Assembly (NCBI RefSeq): GCF_000787575.1
Contig: NW_012236503.1
Span: 186,001 to 250,000 of the forward strand
DNA: 64,000 nt
Direction: 5' to 3'
Origin: Acytostelium subglobosum LB1
Taxonomy: Eukaryota; Evosea; Eumycetozoa; Acytosteliales; Acytosteliaceae
In this document: positions 47,001-57,904 of the stretch, piece after piece
How positions within the stretch are numbered: position 1 is the first letter of the stretch
How the letters are laid out: each line of letters opens with the position of its first letter
Notes under the pieces: generated by a model
The model's input: only the letters and a program-made list of their open reading frames with translations
The model's database searches: none
Told to the model about the DNA's origin: nothing
Program-made: the position numbers and the translations under genes

Positions 47001-47344
47001 CAGCATTGTTGCATTCTTGGGATCACTTATACTATACTTTGGATGGACTCTAATTGCATGTTCCTTTGGAATTGGAGGTGATTGGTATAACATCGACCTT
47101 CTCTCATCATTATACTCAAGCGGATACTTCTATCTCAATGTCATTTTAGTTGTAATTGTAGCATTGTATCCAGAATATGTTATCAAATAGTAAGTTACCT
47201 ATATTGTTAGTTTAGTTTGTTAGTTATACATATGTACTTACTCATTCATTCATTCATTCAATCAATCACAATAGTGTACACCGAAGTTATTATCCAAATA
47301 TGAAGGATGTTGTACAAGAGATGGAGAGAAAGAAGAGGGATTAA
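44030..47344 (+). CDS. P4-type ATPase (lipid flippase family)
   Basis: Exons 44030-44209, 44281-47189 and 47275-47344 give 1052 aa. It has ten hydrophobic helices and the P-type signature DKTGTLTQ (phosphorylated Asp about 375), with [27 protein letters not shown] typical of P4 enzymes. The nucleotide domain has YKGSSMDELALLKGA and KGADEEIFLRL. The hinge has LTGDKLLTAMNVG and GDGSNDIGMIDNADIGVGI. The actuator loop reads ADGEVKL instead of the usual DGET, though its catalytic Glu is kept. In TM4 the family motif PISL is LIAITL here, so the conserved proline is Ala. The last exon supplies YVHRSYYPN, like the C-terminal end of other P4 ATPases. The expected role is phospholipid flipping in Golgi, endosome or plasma membranes with a CDC50-type partner. 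The substrate is unknown. Confidence 0.92.
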
Positions 47345-47652
47345 TTAAGTACACTCTCTTCTTTATAAATAATGTATATGTTTACCATCTATGTACATCA
47401 ATACTATAAATAAACAAACTCAAATCACTTTATACTATTATGTATATGTTTCTCTCTATTTATCTCTTCATTTCATTAGTGCGGTTGAGCGAAGATTGAA
47501 TGAAATCTGTGGGAGAGTTCATTTCAGAAGTGTGTTCTTTTGCCACTTTCGTTCGTTTTCCTTGTTTAGCTCTTTGGGGTCAAGTTGACTCCTTTATTCA
47601 TTCATTCACTCTATCATTGAGACAGAAGTAATAATAATAAGATAATAACAAG
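47345..47652. other. Intergenic, promoter of TTC27
   Basis: 308 bases between the ATPase stop and TTC27 start. It is AT-rich with a mixed-composition patch at 47480-47590 (GCGGTTGAGCG, TTCGTTCGTTTTCC). No gene is seen. Confidence 0.4.
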
Positions 47653-50357
47653 ATGGGAAAGAGTATTGCAATTGATGATATAGATCAATGGGTATTGGAA
47701 TATAATGTTGAAAAGATAACATCGTTGCTTGATGCTGGTTATGATGATGTTGAGTTGGACGTAATCAAACTTGCACATAACATTGTCACTGGTAACCTGT
47801 GGCAATCAATACAGACATCACCATTCATAACTGCACTGTTCAACTATGACAAGTTGGAGAAAGACGATACAACTGCTGAAGGTATGTGTACCATTCATTC
47901 ATTCAATCACTCAATCAATCTCATTCAAACAATCAAACATACAAACTAACCTTACTTACTTGCCACCCTCCAGACTACTTCTTCAATCTAAACCAAGCTA
48001 TTGAGGATTTAGATGAGTCATCAGAGAATCAACTTGCACTTCTGTTGACAGGTATCACATTCTTGAACGTCTACATTCAAATCAACTGGACTGGACCAGG
48101 TCCAAAGGAGGTGCCTCAGTTCAATGTGAGTGAGCTACTCAATCAATCACTCAATCACGACAAACATACATACTAACTAACCAAGTTACACAATGAATGA
48201 ATAGAATACACAAAGATATAAAGAGATTAAGAGCTTGTTGGAGGTCGATGGAGAGCCTATTTATACAAAGGTTGTTCATCCAGAGTTCTTGTACTTGGCT
48301 AGATTGTGCTTGGTGGACAACTATGCAAAGTTGGACAGTTGTCGCTCAAGTTGTTGGTGGAGTTGTCGCGCAATGATGTATCATCAACGCTCGCTACCCA
48401 ACCCAACACCATCACTAAAGTCGGCAATGGCCGAGCGTTTCCAGATTGTAAACAGATTCTTTGTCGATGTCGACCCTGAGACTGACCGCGCGATCGATCT
48501 GGCGGCCAGCGCAGCGATCGAGAGCTCATTGACATACTTGCTATTCAAACAGAAGGCCAAGGTCGCCGAGACCCTGGAGCAGGCGACCAAGGTCTCTGGC
48601 CTGATCGCCACATTGACGGGCGCGCTCGGTCGTCGTACCCGTTTCCAAACCTTTGACACGGCTCAACTCGTGTTGGATGTGACAAAGTCAAGAGCAAGCG
48701 ATGCTCCAGCGACCAAAGCAAATATCGACAGTGACAGCATGGACACTGAGGCCGATCCCGAGCCAGAACAAGACATGGATCACGAGGACTTCAAGTACAA
48801 GCGCGAGATTACCAACGATGACCCAACACTACTCTCGCGACCAAAGTTAAAGGATATGAAGCTGGCAACGACCAATCTGCGAATTGTCGACCAGGCAATC
48901 ATACTGATGCAAGCCCTGCTCCTCAAGATGCAGAGTGGCGCCAGCGGTGCCAACGAGGAGATGTTCCCATATGTGCGCAAGACGTTGGAGTACTCCAACT
49001 CGTGGATCGTGCATTCGATGGGTCTGCTGATGAAGAGTCGTCTGGAGTCGACATCGTCCAAGACTGCTGACCGTGCTGCACTTCAGATCCAAGCCCTGGT
49101 TGAGCAATACGATGACGAGACTTCGCTGGCGGCCGACCGTCTGCGCTACATCTTCATTGTGGACTATCCCCCACGCTGGGATATGGAGCGCGAAGTTGGC
49201 GAGCGTCTTGTGTCCATCGGTGCGGCATCAAGTGCCTACGACATCNTTTGAGCGATTGGAGATGTGGATTGACGCCATCAAGTGTCTTCAGGCCATGGGC
49301 AGGAACGCGAGATTCAGAAGACCTGGTACGCAAGCGTCTGGAGATTGAGCCCACGCCCGAACTGTGGTGCATGCTTGGCGACGTCCTGGACGACCCACAA
49401 CACTACATCACTGGCTGGGAGCTGTCGCGCAAGAGATACTCTCGTGCCCAGCGATCACTTGGACACTATTACATTCAGAGAGCCAAGTGGGCTGAAGCGA
49501 TCGAGTGCTACGAGGTGGCCTTGTCCATCAACCCATTGTTCCCAAGCAGCTGGTTCTCATGCGGATGCGCTGCGATGCGTATCGAGAAGTGGGATGCGGC
49601 CACAAACGCTTTCAGTCGTTGCATTTCACTCGAGCCCGAGGAGGGTGAGGCCTACGGCAACCTGGCCGCCGTCTACATGATCCAGGGCAAGCTGGACAAG
49701 GCTCACTCGGCCATGCAGATCGGCCTGAAGCACAAGCGCGAGAACTGGAAGCTGTGGGAGAACTACCAACACGTATGCATGGCGTTGCGCGACTTCCAAA
49801 GTGTGATTCAGACGGTACTGCAGATCTTTGATCTGAACGACAAGAAGGTGGACATCAAGGTGCTGCAGGTGCTCGCGGACTTTGTCGTTAAAGACGACAC
49901 GGACAAGTCTGGCATCAACGGTCGTCGCATTGAGAAGCCCGTCAGCGAGATGTTCGGCAAGATCACATCTAGATTGACCAACAATCCCGACGTCTGGAGG
50001 GTCTACTCAAGCTACCATCACAGTCTGGGAAACTTGGACAAGGCAATAGATTTGCAACAGCGTGCCTGTCGTGCCATCGAGGCCACTCAGGGCTGGGACA
50101 CAGACAAGGAGTCGTTTGAGCGTGTCGTGTCATTCATCGCGACGCTCGTCAACCTGTACCTGGAACAGACACCAACCAACTCGACAAACATACATTCTGC
50201 CAAACTCAAAGTTAACAGCATCATCAAGAAGACTGAGCTCTCATTCAAAGAGCTGGACACATTCAAGAGCCTGTCGACACTTCTGGCCAACCTCGATGCC
50301 AAGCTAAGCAATCCAAATACAGTATCAGAAGCGATGCAGGAGGTGCCGTCATCATAA
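47653..50357 (+). CDS. ttc27: TTC27 (tetratricopeptide repeat protein 27), interrupted by an N and a frame slip
   Basis: Exons 47653-47881, 47974-48125 and 48205-50357. The first half is helical (WSCRAMMYHQRSL, then an acidic DTEADPEPEQDMDHED insert). The second half holds the TPRs: KRYSRAQRSLGHYYIQRAKWAEAIECYEVALSINP is the signature block, followed by WFSCGCAAMRIEKWDAATNAFSRCISL and NLAAVYMIQGKLDKAHSAMQIGL. The sequence has an N at 49246. Ignoring it restores YDIFERLEMWIDAIKCLQAMGR. A further one-base excess within the next 60 bases (about 49297-49309) must also be ignored to reach DSEDLVRKRLEIEPTPELW. The result is 843 aa, the same as human TTC27. The yeast relative Emw1 is linked to cell wall integrity. 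The molecular role is not settled. Confidence 0.88.
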
Positions 50358-50383
50358 TGACTCACTCACTCAATAATTGATCA

Positions 50384-50389
50384 TTTATT
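50384..50389 (-). terminator. AATAAA overlapping the IleRS stop codon
   Basis: On the minus strand the terminal CAATAAATG places the TAA stop (50385-50387) inside AATAAA. The convergent TTC27 stop is only 27 bases away. Confidence 0.4.
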
Positions 50390-53300
50390 GTTGTCTTTGT
50401 TTGATTTGTTCTAGCCTGGATGAACAGGCACTGCAAACATGGGATGGCTGTTCACTGGTATGACGCCAGCAGCGTGGACACTTGTGGCACGAGCTCTTCT
50501 CGACAACCACCCTCATCTTGCCTATCTCGGCACCGTTTGGAGTGGCAGTGATTACGCTGTGTGTATAATCTGGGTCCACCTGTCTGTAGATGTCACTTGG
50601 ATGAGCCTTGCTCTGAGCCTGAGACTCGTTGTCGGTGGCACGCACGACAGTCACCTTGGAAACACAGAAGATGTCGTCGAGCTGGCCTTCATTCGACTGG
50701 ATCAACTCGTACAGAGGGCTGGTCAGGGTGAGGGTGATGGTTGTTTCGTCGGGTCTACCAATATGTCCGGCGTCTCTCACTTGTTGTAGCATGCGATTGA
50801 CTGAATCACGCACGGCAATTATCTGTGTCCACTTGTCGTGCAGCTCAGGGTTGTTCCATTCGGGTTGCGTCCTTGTCCAGCCCTGTGTAAAGACAGACTC
50901 GGTCGGTTGACGATACTTGTACTGATGGTTGTAGATGTCCTCACAAGTGTGCACAGCTATGGGTGCAATGATCTTGTTGACAACGTCCAACATTTCGAAA
51001 AGGACTGTTTGAGAGCTGCGTCTGTGTATGTTGTCTGGCGCCTCGACATATAGTCTTTGTTTGATGATGTCAAAGTAGAATGCCGATGTCTCATTGCAGA
51101 AGTTGAGCAAGTCCTGAGTCACCTTCTGGAAGTGGAACTGATCATAATTGCGCGTGGCAGACTCACTCAACGCGTATACCTTGTGCAGAGCATACTTATC
51201 GAGCTACATTGGTTGATTGAGTGTGAGTGATTGGAATCATTCCAGACTGGTGATCAATCATCATACATACCTCGGATAGTTGCGAGTATGGAACAGAGTG
51301 TTGATCTGGGTTGAAGTCAAAGTTGGCTCCAAGCATGTATCGGACTGTGTTCCTGATCTTCTTGACATTGTCCAATATCTTTGCCAAGATTGATGGGCCG
51401 ACTGAGATATCCTTTGAGTAATCAGATGATGCCACCCACATCCTCATCATATCCACTCCATAAGCAGGGTTCTCAACTTTGTTCTAAATGATCCAAAAAT
51501 AATTAATTGAAGAGATCCAAGTGTTTCCAGGATGAATGATTGATATTTGAGTGATCGGACGTTAGTTTGATTAATCGAGTTGCGTAGGTATCACTCCCAA
51601 ACTTACCTGACCTCCTTGTACGATCAACTTGGGCGATACTGTGTTGCCAAGGGACTTGGACTGCTTGAAACCCTTCTCGTCCAGGAGGAATCCGTGTGTC
51701 ACGACGTTCTTGTATGGTGCCATTCCTCTTGTGCAGACTGATGTCAAAAGAGAGGATTGGAACCATCCACGGTGTTGATCACTTCCCTCCAGGTAGATGT
51801 CTGCGCTGTCCTCCAAGGACATGACTCCACGAGACACCAACACACCACGCCACGACGTACCTGAGTCGAACCAGACATCCATCGTGTCCGTACCCTTGAT
51901 GTACTTGTCGGCCTGGTTGCGCATCTCTGCCGGCAGCAACTGTGCCGTTTCCATGTTGAACCAGCAGTCTGAGCCATGCTTCTGGAACAGCTGGAGAATG
52001 TGATTGAAAGTGTTGTCGTTGAGCAATGCCTCGCCCGTCTCCTTGTCGTAGAACACGGGGATGGGCACGCCCCAGTAGCGCTGACGAGAGATGCACCAGT
52101 CTGTGCGACGGCCCACCATGCTTGACAGGCGATTGGTGCCAGTGGGTGGTACAAAGTTGACGGCCTTGACACAGTCGACTGCTGTTGACTGGACGTTGCT
52201 CAGGTCGACGAACCATTGTTTGGTCGTCCTGATGATGATGGGCTTCTTTGTGCGCCAGTCATAGGGATACTTGTGTGTGTATGCTTCTTGGAAGACCAGC
52301 GCACCAATCTTCTTGAGCTCCTCGATGGACGCGTCATTGCCCGCGCCGAGTACCTCCATTCCCGCAAGCGTGGTGCCTACGTCACTTGTGAACTTGCCAA
52401 GATCGTCAACGGGCGACAACACGGGAATGTTGTGCTTCTGGCAGATGGCAAAGTCGTCCAGTCCGTGACCGGGTGCAGTGTGCACGAGTCCCGTTCCCGA
52501 GCCAGGTACGACGTGCTCGCCAACCAGAACGGGCGAGTCACGTGGGTACATTGGATGTTGGGCGATGGTGCCGACCAGGTCGGTGCCCTTGATGCTGCCC
52601 AACACTGGCAGCGCCAGCTTGAAGTTCTCGCGCAGGGTAGCCAGACGCTCAGCCGACACAATATAGCGTTCATTGTTATCCGCTTCGACCACGACGTACT
52701 CGAGTTCGCCGCTCACACAGATGGCCTGGTTGGCGGGGATGGTCCATGGGGTGGTCGTCCAAATGATTGCGTACAGCTTGCCATTGTCCAATCCTGCAAG
52801 TGATGTTTTGGCGTTGCCATGGCGAGCCACCTTGAACTTGACAAAGATGGACTTGCTCACGTGATTGTCATTGTACTCGAGCTCGGCCTCGGCCAGCGCC
52901 GTCTTTGAAGAGGGCGACCAGTATACGGGCTTGATGCCGCGGTATACGTAGCCCTTCTGGTACATCTCGTAGAAGCTCTCGAGTTGGGCCGACTCGTAGC
53001 CTGGTTCCATCGTGCGGTAGTGATTCTCCCAGTCGCCAATCACACCCCATGACTTAAACGACTCCAACTGCTTCTTGATCTCCTTCTTTGCAAAGTCCGT
53101 CGCGACCTGTCTCACCTCGCTAGGCTTGAGCGCGCTCCTATCCTTCTTGAACGATTCGAATGCCTTCATCTCAATAGGCAGTCCATGGCAGTCCCATCCA
53201 GGGATGTAACTAGTTGTGAGTGTGAGAGTGAGTGTGAGGCCGAGGCTTGAGATTGGGCTAGGTCTGGGATCATCCCACCAACTTACTTGACCTTATGTCC

Positions 53301-53702
53301 ACGAAGTAGCTTGTAACGATTGATTATGTCTTTGAGGATCTTGTTGAGTGCGTGACCGAGGTGAAGGTCACCATTGGCGTAGGGTGGTCCATCGTGAAAG
53401 ATCCATGGCGTGCCCTTGTTGTTGGCCTCCTGCCATTTGTACAGTTGATAGACATCCTTCAGAAGTGTTGGCTCGCGTATTGCTGCATTAGCCTTCATTG
53501 AGAATGATGTCTTTGGTAGATTGAGTGTGTTTGCATATGAATGATTCTCGTCGCCTCCTGTCGTCTTTGTCGTCGTCGTCGAATATGATCTATGATTGAT
53601 GATTGAGTTGCTGCAACGCAACAGCCTGTTGCCAATGCTGCCACTGATACTGCTGCCACTGCGGCACAGTGATGTGGCTGTGTACTGCAACAGTGAGTTC
53701 AT
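50385..53702 (-). CDS. Mitochondrial isoleucyl-tRNA synthetase
   Basis: Four exons (53287-53702, 51607-53209, 51271-51483, 50385-51203) give 1016 aa. The N-terminus is a Ser/Arg-rich presequence ([19 protein letters not shown]) typical of mitochondrial import. Class I features: [21 protein letters not shown] with HLGH as the HIGH motif, [11 protein letters not shown] just after the first intron, the editing (CP1) domain with [30 protein letters not shown], and KQSKS as a KMSKS variant (about 655). A C-terminal zinc finger of FPG/IleRS type is complete: [10 protein letters not shown] and [11 protein letters not shown]. It should charge mitochondrial tRNA-Ile. The layout is bacterial-type, as expected for organelle enzymes. 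All splice joins keep phase. Confidence 0.94.
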
Positions 53703-54004
53703 ATTGTATTGAAGTAATACAATGAATGTAAGTAAGTACTTTGAAGACGAATGATTGATTGAGTGATCAAAAGTGTGTGTGGCGGCTCACACCCAACACG
53801 AGGACCTTCGCCATTTTGGGACATCAAACAAGTCATGCGTGATTGAGTGGCATTGAAGTACAATCAAAATATCTTTATCCCATCTTAACTAATGTCGCTC
53901 TCCCATGGGTCCTCCCATCCTCGATCGCCACATGTGCGTCTAAACTGTTGCGTTTCAAACAATATGGTTTATATTACAAGTTTAGATCAATCAGACTGAC
54001 TCGT
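53703..54004. other. Intergenic, IleRS promoter and 3' end of the membrane protein gene
   Basis: 302 bases. The side near 53760-53830 carries GGCGGCTCACACCC and GAGGACCTTCGCC, GC-rich for this genome, upstream of the IleRS start. No ORF is supported. Confidence 0.4.
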
Positions 54005-54909
54005 CTAGATGTCATTCTGATCAATGGATATGAGGAATGCTGATGGGTTCTGTGATCGCTGTTGCTGTGACTGAGGTGCCACTTGGACAGGGACGGGTAC
54101 AGGTGCCACCTGGATTGGTTGGAAGCTGACATCATTGCGTAGTAGTGGAGTATTTTGATTATACTGTTGTTGTTGCTGTTGTTGGACATAAAGATTGTAC
54201 TGTTGTTGCATCTGTTGTTGTTGTTGTTGCTCTTGCAATCTATCTTGTACTTGTTGTGGTACGTAAGGACGAGGTACACCATACTCGAACGATGGTCTAT
54301 TTGCTTGTTGCTGTTGATATGACAATGGATTGTTGTTCTGTTCAATGGTGGCCACATACTGCAATGGCATCACCGGTTGATCAGGTATAGTTATCTTCAA
54401 CTAAATGAATGGGGAGATGGAGTGTGAGAGAGTCATCGATTGATTGATTGAATGAATGAATGATCACAACATACTCTGAATCTAAACTTCTTGCCAGAGC
54501 ATGAGAAGTACTTGGCATGAATATCGAATGAGATACCCTTGTTGTGATATTGACAGGTGTACTTCATTGCGGTATCCCGCATCTTTGCAGTCATCCTGGT
54601 GGAGCGTGCAAACATTCCAATGATCAAGAGGAATGAGTTGGCCATGAGTATACCAGCCATGATAAACACCAATGTAGTATTCTGTTTAGATACACCGACG
54701 AACATTGCAACCAGTAGTCCAAAGTCCATCATTAGAATGATTGCTACTAATGCCATTGGCCTTGTATAATTGCGATTGAAATCCTTTATCACACGTTCGT
54801 ACTCCTCAATTGTGAAGTATCCCCATAGTGCATCAGGAAGAGTTGTAGAGAATCCATTGAATCCTCCATTACAAGCATATTCATTAGGTACCTTTACTGT
54901 GCTTGGCAT
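54005..54909 (-). CDS. Two-helix membrane protein with Gln-rich C-terminal tail, unknown
   Basis: Exons 54475-54909 and 54005-54400 give 276 aa. The start chosen is ATG 54909 after a TATATA-rich leader. An in-frame ATG at 55068 would add 53 residues of leader-like sequence. Visible parts: a short soluble N-terminus (YACNGGFNGFSTTLPDALWGYFT), two TM helices (ALVAIILMMDFGLLVAMFVGV and VFIMAGILMANSFLLIIGMF), a juxtamembrane domain (TCQYHNKGISFDIHAKYFSCSGKKFRFR), and after the intron a Gln-rich tail with Pro/Val repeats (VAPVPVPVQVAP). The tail is probably cytosolic. I do not recognise a family. Confidence 0.65.
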
Positions 54910-55402
54910 CTTATATCTCTTACTTATATATAAATATATATTATATATACATGTAATATATGTTATAACAATGAATAAGTGATTGATTGAATTGAAGAAT
55001 GAATGGATTTGGGAAAGTTCTAAGTCGAAAGAGACTTGTGTCTTTTCAAAGTTTGTCGAAAGACCCAAGGGTGGGTATCACGTTTTGTAAATATCTGAAT
55101 CAATCTTGAACATTCAAGAGATACAATTAACAATCAATTAAAGAGATAATTCAACAAACATGGTATGATAGTACTTATTATCTTAATTCCTTGTATATCC
55201 CATCAGTGTAAACTCTAAATCCACCAAATGTTACCCAAAGACTCATTCCCAAATGACCCTATTGACACATGTTTAATAATATTATTATGATTCCGAACCC
55301 TCGCGAATGATGTTTATTCATTGATTGATTGATCAATCGCGGTAAGCTAATTAGTAGTGAGCTGGTTGTTGTGGTTGTAGTTGAATGAATGAGGTTGACT
55401 AA
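54910..55402. other. Intergenic with recurrent CTTTTCAAA motif
   Basis: CTTTTCAAAGTTTG at 55042-55055 differs at one position from a motif in the zinc-finger/INTS8 divergent promoter. Around it are GTCGAAAGA repeats (55024, 55056). The rest is AT-rich. No gene is visible up to the F-box/LRR stop. Confidence 0.45.
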
Positions 55403-56233
55403 CTAAGCTTCAACTCTTGAAGCCACAAGCATGCATCTTCCATCAACTGTGGTGTACTTGATGCCGCTCGTGTAGACGTAGGATGTCTTGACATGTTTGG
55501 ACTGCTGACGGGCCTTGATGATGGCCAGCACACCCTCGCCTCCAATCCTATTCTTTGACAAGTCGATCTTGACACGCGACTTGTTCTGCGCGCCAAACAC
55601 CTTTGTGATCTCAATCGCACCTTGATTGCCGATCTGATTGTTTGAGAGATTGATCACTCCGATGGTCTTGCTTGGCTCCAATGACTTGGCGATGGCCAGT
55701 GCACCCGTGGGACCGATGTGGTTGTGCGACAGATCGATTGTGGACAGGGTCTTGTTGACGGCCAGTCCGTCGGCCAGCTCCTCGGCCGCCGCATCATCCA
55801 TGGCACTGCCATTTAGACTGAGATGTTTGAGCGAGGTTGACCGCGCCACGCCCTCGCCAATGATCCTCGCGCGAGCACTGTCGATCTCTGAGTTGGACAA
55901 GTCGACGTTGGTGATGGTCGTGCTGTTGACCATCAGGTTGGTGATTGATTGAAGCGCACTGTCTAGTACCCATGGCTTGTAGGGCATGAGTAGGTGTTGC
56001 ATGTGTTGTGGTACAAGTTGGATATCGGTCACTGAGAATATCGCAAATACACGCCATTGTTTACAGACTGTACTCAATGTGATGTAGTCCTTTGATGGCA
56101 GACGTCCTTGGAAACAATGATAGAACACCTTGAGCACCACCATCACTGGCAGATCCTTTATGTCCAATGGTTTGGCTTCAGCCTGTTCCATAGCCTCGTC
56201 CACAAAGTCGCTCTTTGAATTCTTGGCTCCCAT
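55403..56233 (-). CDS. F-box and leucine-rich repeat protein, probably N-myristoylated
   Basis: One exon of 276 aa. The first residues MGAKNSKS fit an N-myristoylation signal (Gly2, Ser6). An F-box-like segment follows (about 25-65, IKDLPVMVVLKVFYHCFQG...STVCKQWRVFAIF). From about 100 there are ribonuclease-inhibitor-type leucine-rich repeats: LMVNSTTITNVDLSNSEI, SLKHLSLNGSAMDDAAAEELADGL, LSTIDLSHNHIGPTGALAIAKSL and IGVINLSNNQIGNQGAIEI. The architecture suggests a membrane-attached SCF adaptor, but the target is unknown. It resembles other dictyostelid F-box/LRR proteins and is not a member of the pair at 36-40 kb. Confidence 0.78.
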   Translation of the reverse strand: MGAKNSKSDFVDEAMEQAEAKPLDIKDLPVMVVLKVFYHCFQGRLPSKDYITLSTVCKQWRVFAIFSVTDIQLVPQHMQHLLMPYKPWVLDSALQSITNLMVNSTTITNVDLSNSEIDSARARIIGEGVARSTSLKHLSLNGSAMDDAAAEELADGLAVNKTLSTIDLSHNHIGPTGALAIAKSLEPSKTIGVINLSNNQIGNQGAIEITKVFGAQNKSRVKIDLSKNRIGGEGVLAIIKARQQSKHVKTSYVYTSGIKYTTVDGRCMLVASRVEA

Positions 56234-57904
56234 TTATTATTATTATTAAATGTTTTCCAAGACTTCCCCTCTTTGGAATTATTAATATTATAATAATTAT
56301 GATAGATATATAATAATTTGTTTGATTGATTGATTGAATCACACAACTACAACATCAAGATCAACTTCCATCAACTTCCATCATGTTTCAATCATGTAGT
56401 ATGTCACTTGACTGTTTTGTGATTGATCACAATCAAAGTCACCAACAAACACAACATAATAGGATCAACAACAATAATAACAATTACCTACTTGTGTGTG
56501 TGTTACTACCACCTCCACTCACTACCTCACTCACTCACTTCATTGACAATATATAAGTGATATATCTCATACACTCACTCTTTAAAGTAGCAGTGCACTG
56601 AAGGTGGCAGTATGTGTTTGATGGGTGATTGAATGTGTGAGTGGGTGACTGATCAAACAAAGTTAGTGCGAATCAAATGTTCATAAATGGTATGGACTTG
56701 TTGTAATATGACAATATTGTCATTTAAATATATATACATTTATTACTATACATGTAATATGTTTGATTGATGGTTGATTGATTGATTGTGGTACATTTAT
56801 GTGTGTGATCCACATTGACAACCAGATCATGATGGTCCATCTTTGTGTGAATTGTTTGAAAGGGGAGGGTAGGAGTCGACTCTTGTCTTGAATCATTAGA
56901 ATATAATATTGATTGATTGATAATATTTAATAAATATATATATTACTGGATAGAAATATTGACCATGCCAGTTCATATTTCTCGAGAGCGGTCCTCATTC
57001 TAGACTCCCTCTTTATCTTCCTTTCATTATTAACATTATCATTCTTAATTATTAATTGTGTTTCCGACATTATTATTATTATATAAATATTATATTATTT
57101 GTTTATATTGTTTGGATTGATTGATTGAATGATAAAAAACTACTACTTAAGTAGGTCATTGTTAAGTGGATCATATCCATACACTCAAACGATCAATACT
57201 CAATCATGCTCACCAATAGGTTTATCTTTGAATTGTTTCTTACCCTTCAAGGTTCAAAAGACACCTCTCCTTGCATTACCTCATTGTAGTTGCCTACCTT
57301 CCTACCTACCAACCTTAATACCTCATTGGTACCCACTACTACTTACTACATTAAATGATCAATCACCATCACATACTTGTGTTTGGTTGGATTGATCCAC
57401 ACAACCCACAGGTCGATCAACATTCTCATCTCACTGGTCCATTGGGGCATGGGGGTAATATAATAATAATAATAACCTAGGTTGATTGATTGAGTTAGTG
57501 TGTGACCCCAACCTTGCCTCTTTGCCTCCTTCTCCCACTTGCAGTTTGAGTACTGTGATCACTTTTGTGTTGATGATTGTGTGTGTTTGAGATAAAGTCT
57601 TTGAAACTGATCATGTAAGACGAATGAATCCACCCCCACTGTTTGTAAGTTTATCCGATTGATCGTCCTAATTCTTGATTGACGGATGTAATATATACAT
57701 TTTGGAACTAATTTATTCATCATTGTTGGAAGAAGATATTGAATGTTGATTGGAGCTGGAGACTGGAGTTGTGTCCATGTCCTCGTGTCCAAGTCAGCCA
57801 CAGCCTATCGATTGTGTTTGTTTATGTGTGTGGCCGATGATGTTTGATTGATTGGAGTATGATATGTGTACGTGAGCGAGTGATTGAGTGAACTGATCCA
57901 TTGA
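56234..57904. other. Long intergenic stretch, 1.67 kb, no gene supported
   Basis: This is the largest gap in the window. It is AT-rich with many TGATTGA/CAATCAA runs. ORFs of 80-90 codons (57129-57395 on plus, 57559-57801 on minus) have no domain or codon pattern of real genes. A GC-richer patch lies at 56985-57015 (CTCGAGAGCGGTCC). I looked for tRNA box B on both strands and saw none. It may hold the 3' untranslated region of the vinculin-like gene and the promoter of the F-box gene. Confidence 0.45.

Noticed and set aside
56234-57904. Small ORFs in the 1.67-kb gap as hidden genes.
   Set aside because: They have no domain, no splice-compatible continuation, and contain typical intergenic repeats.
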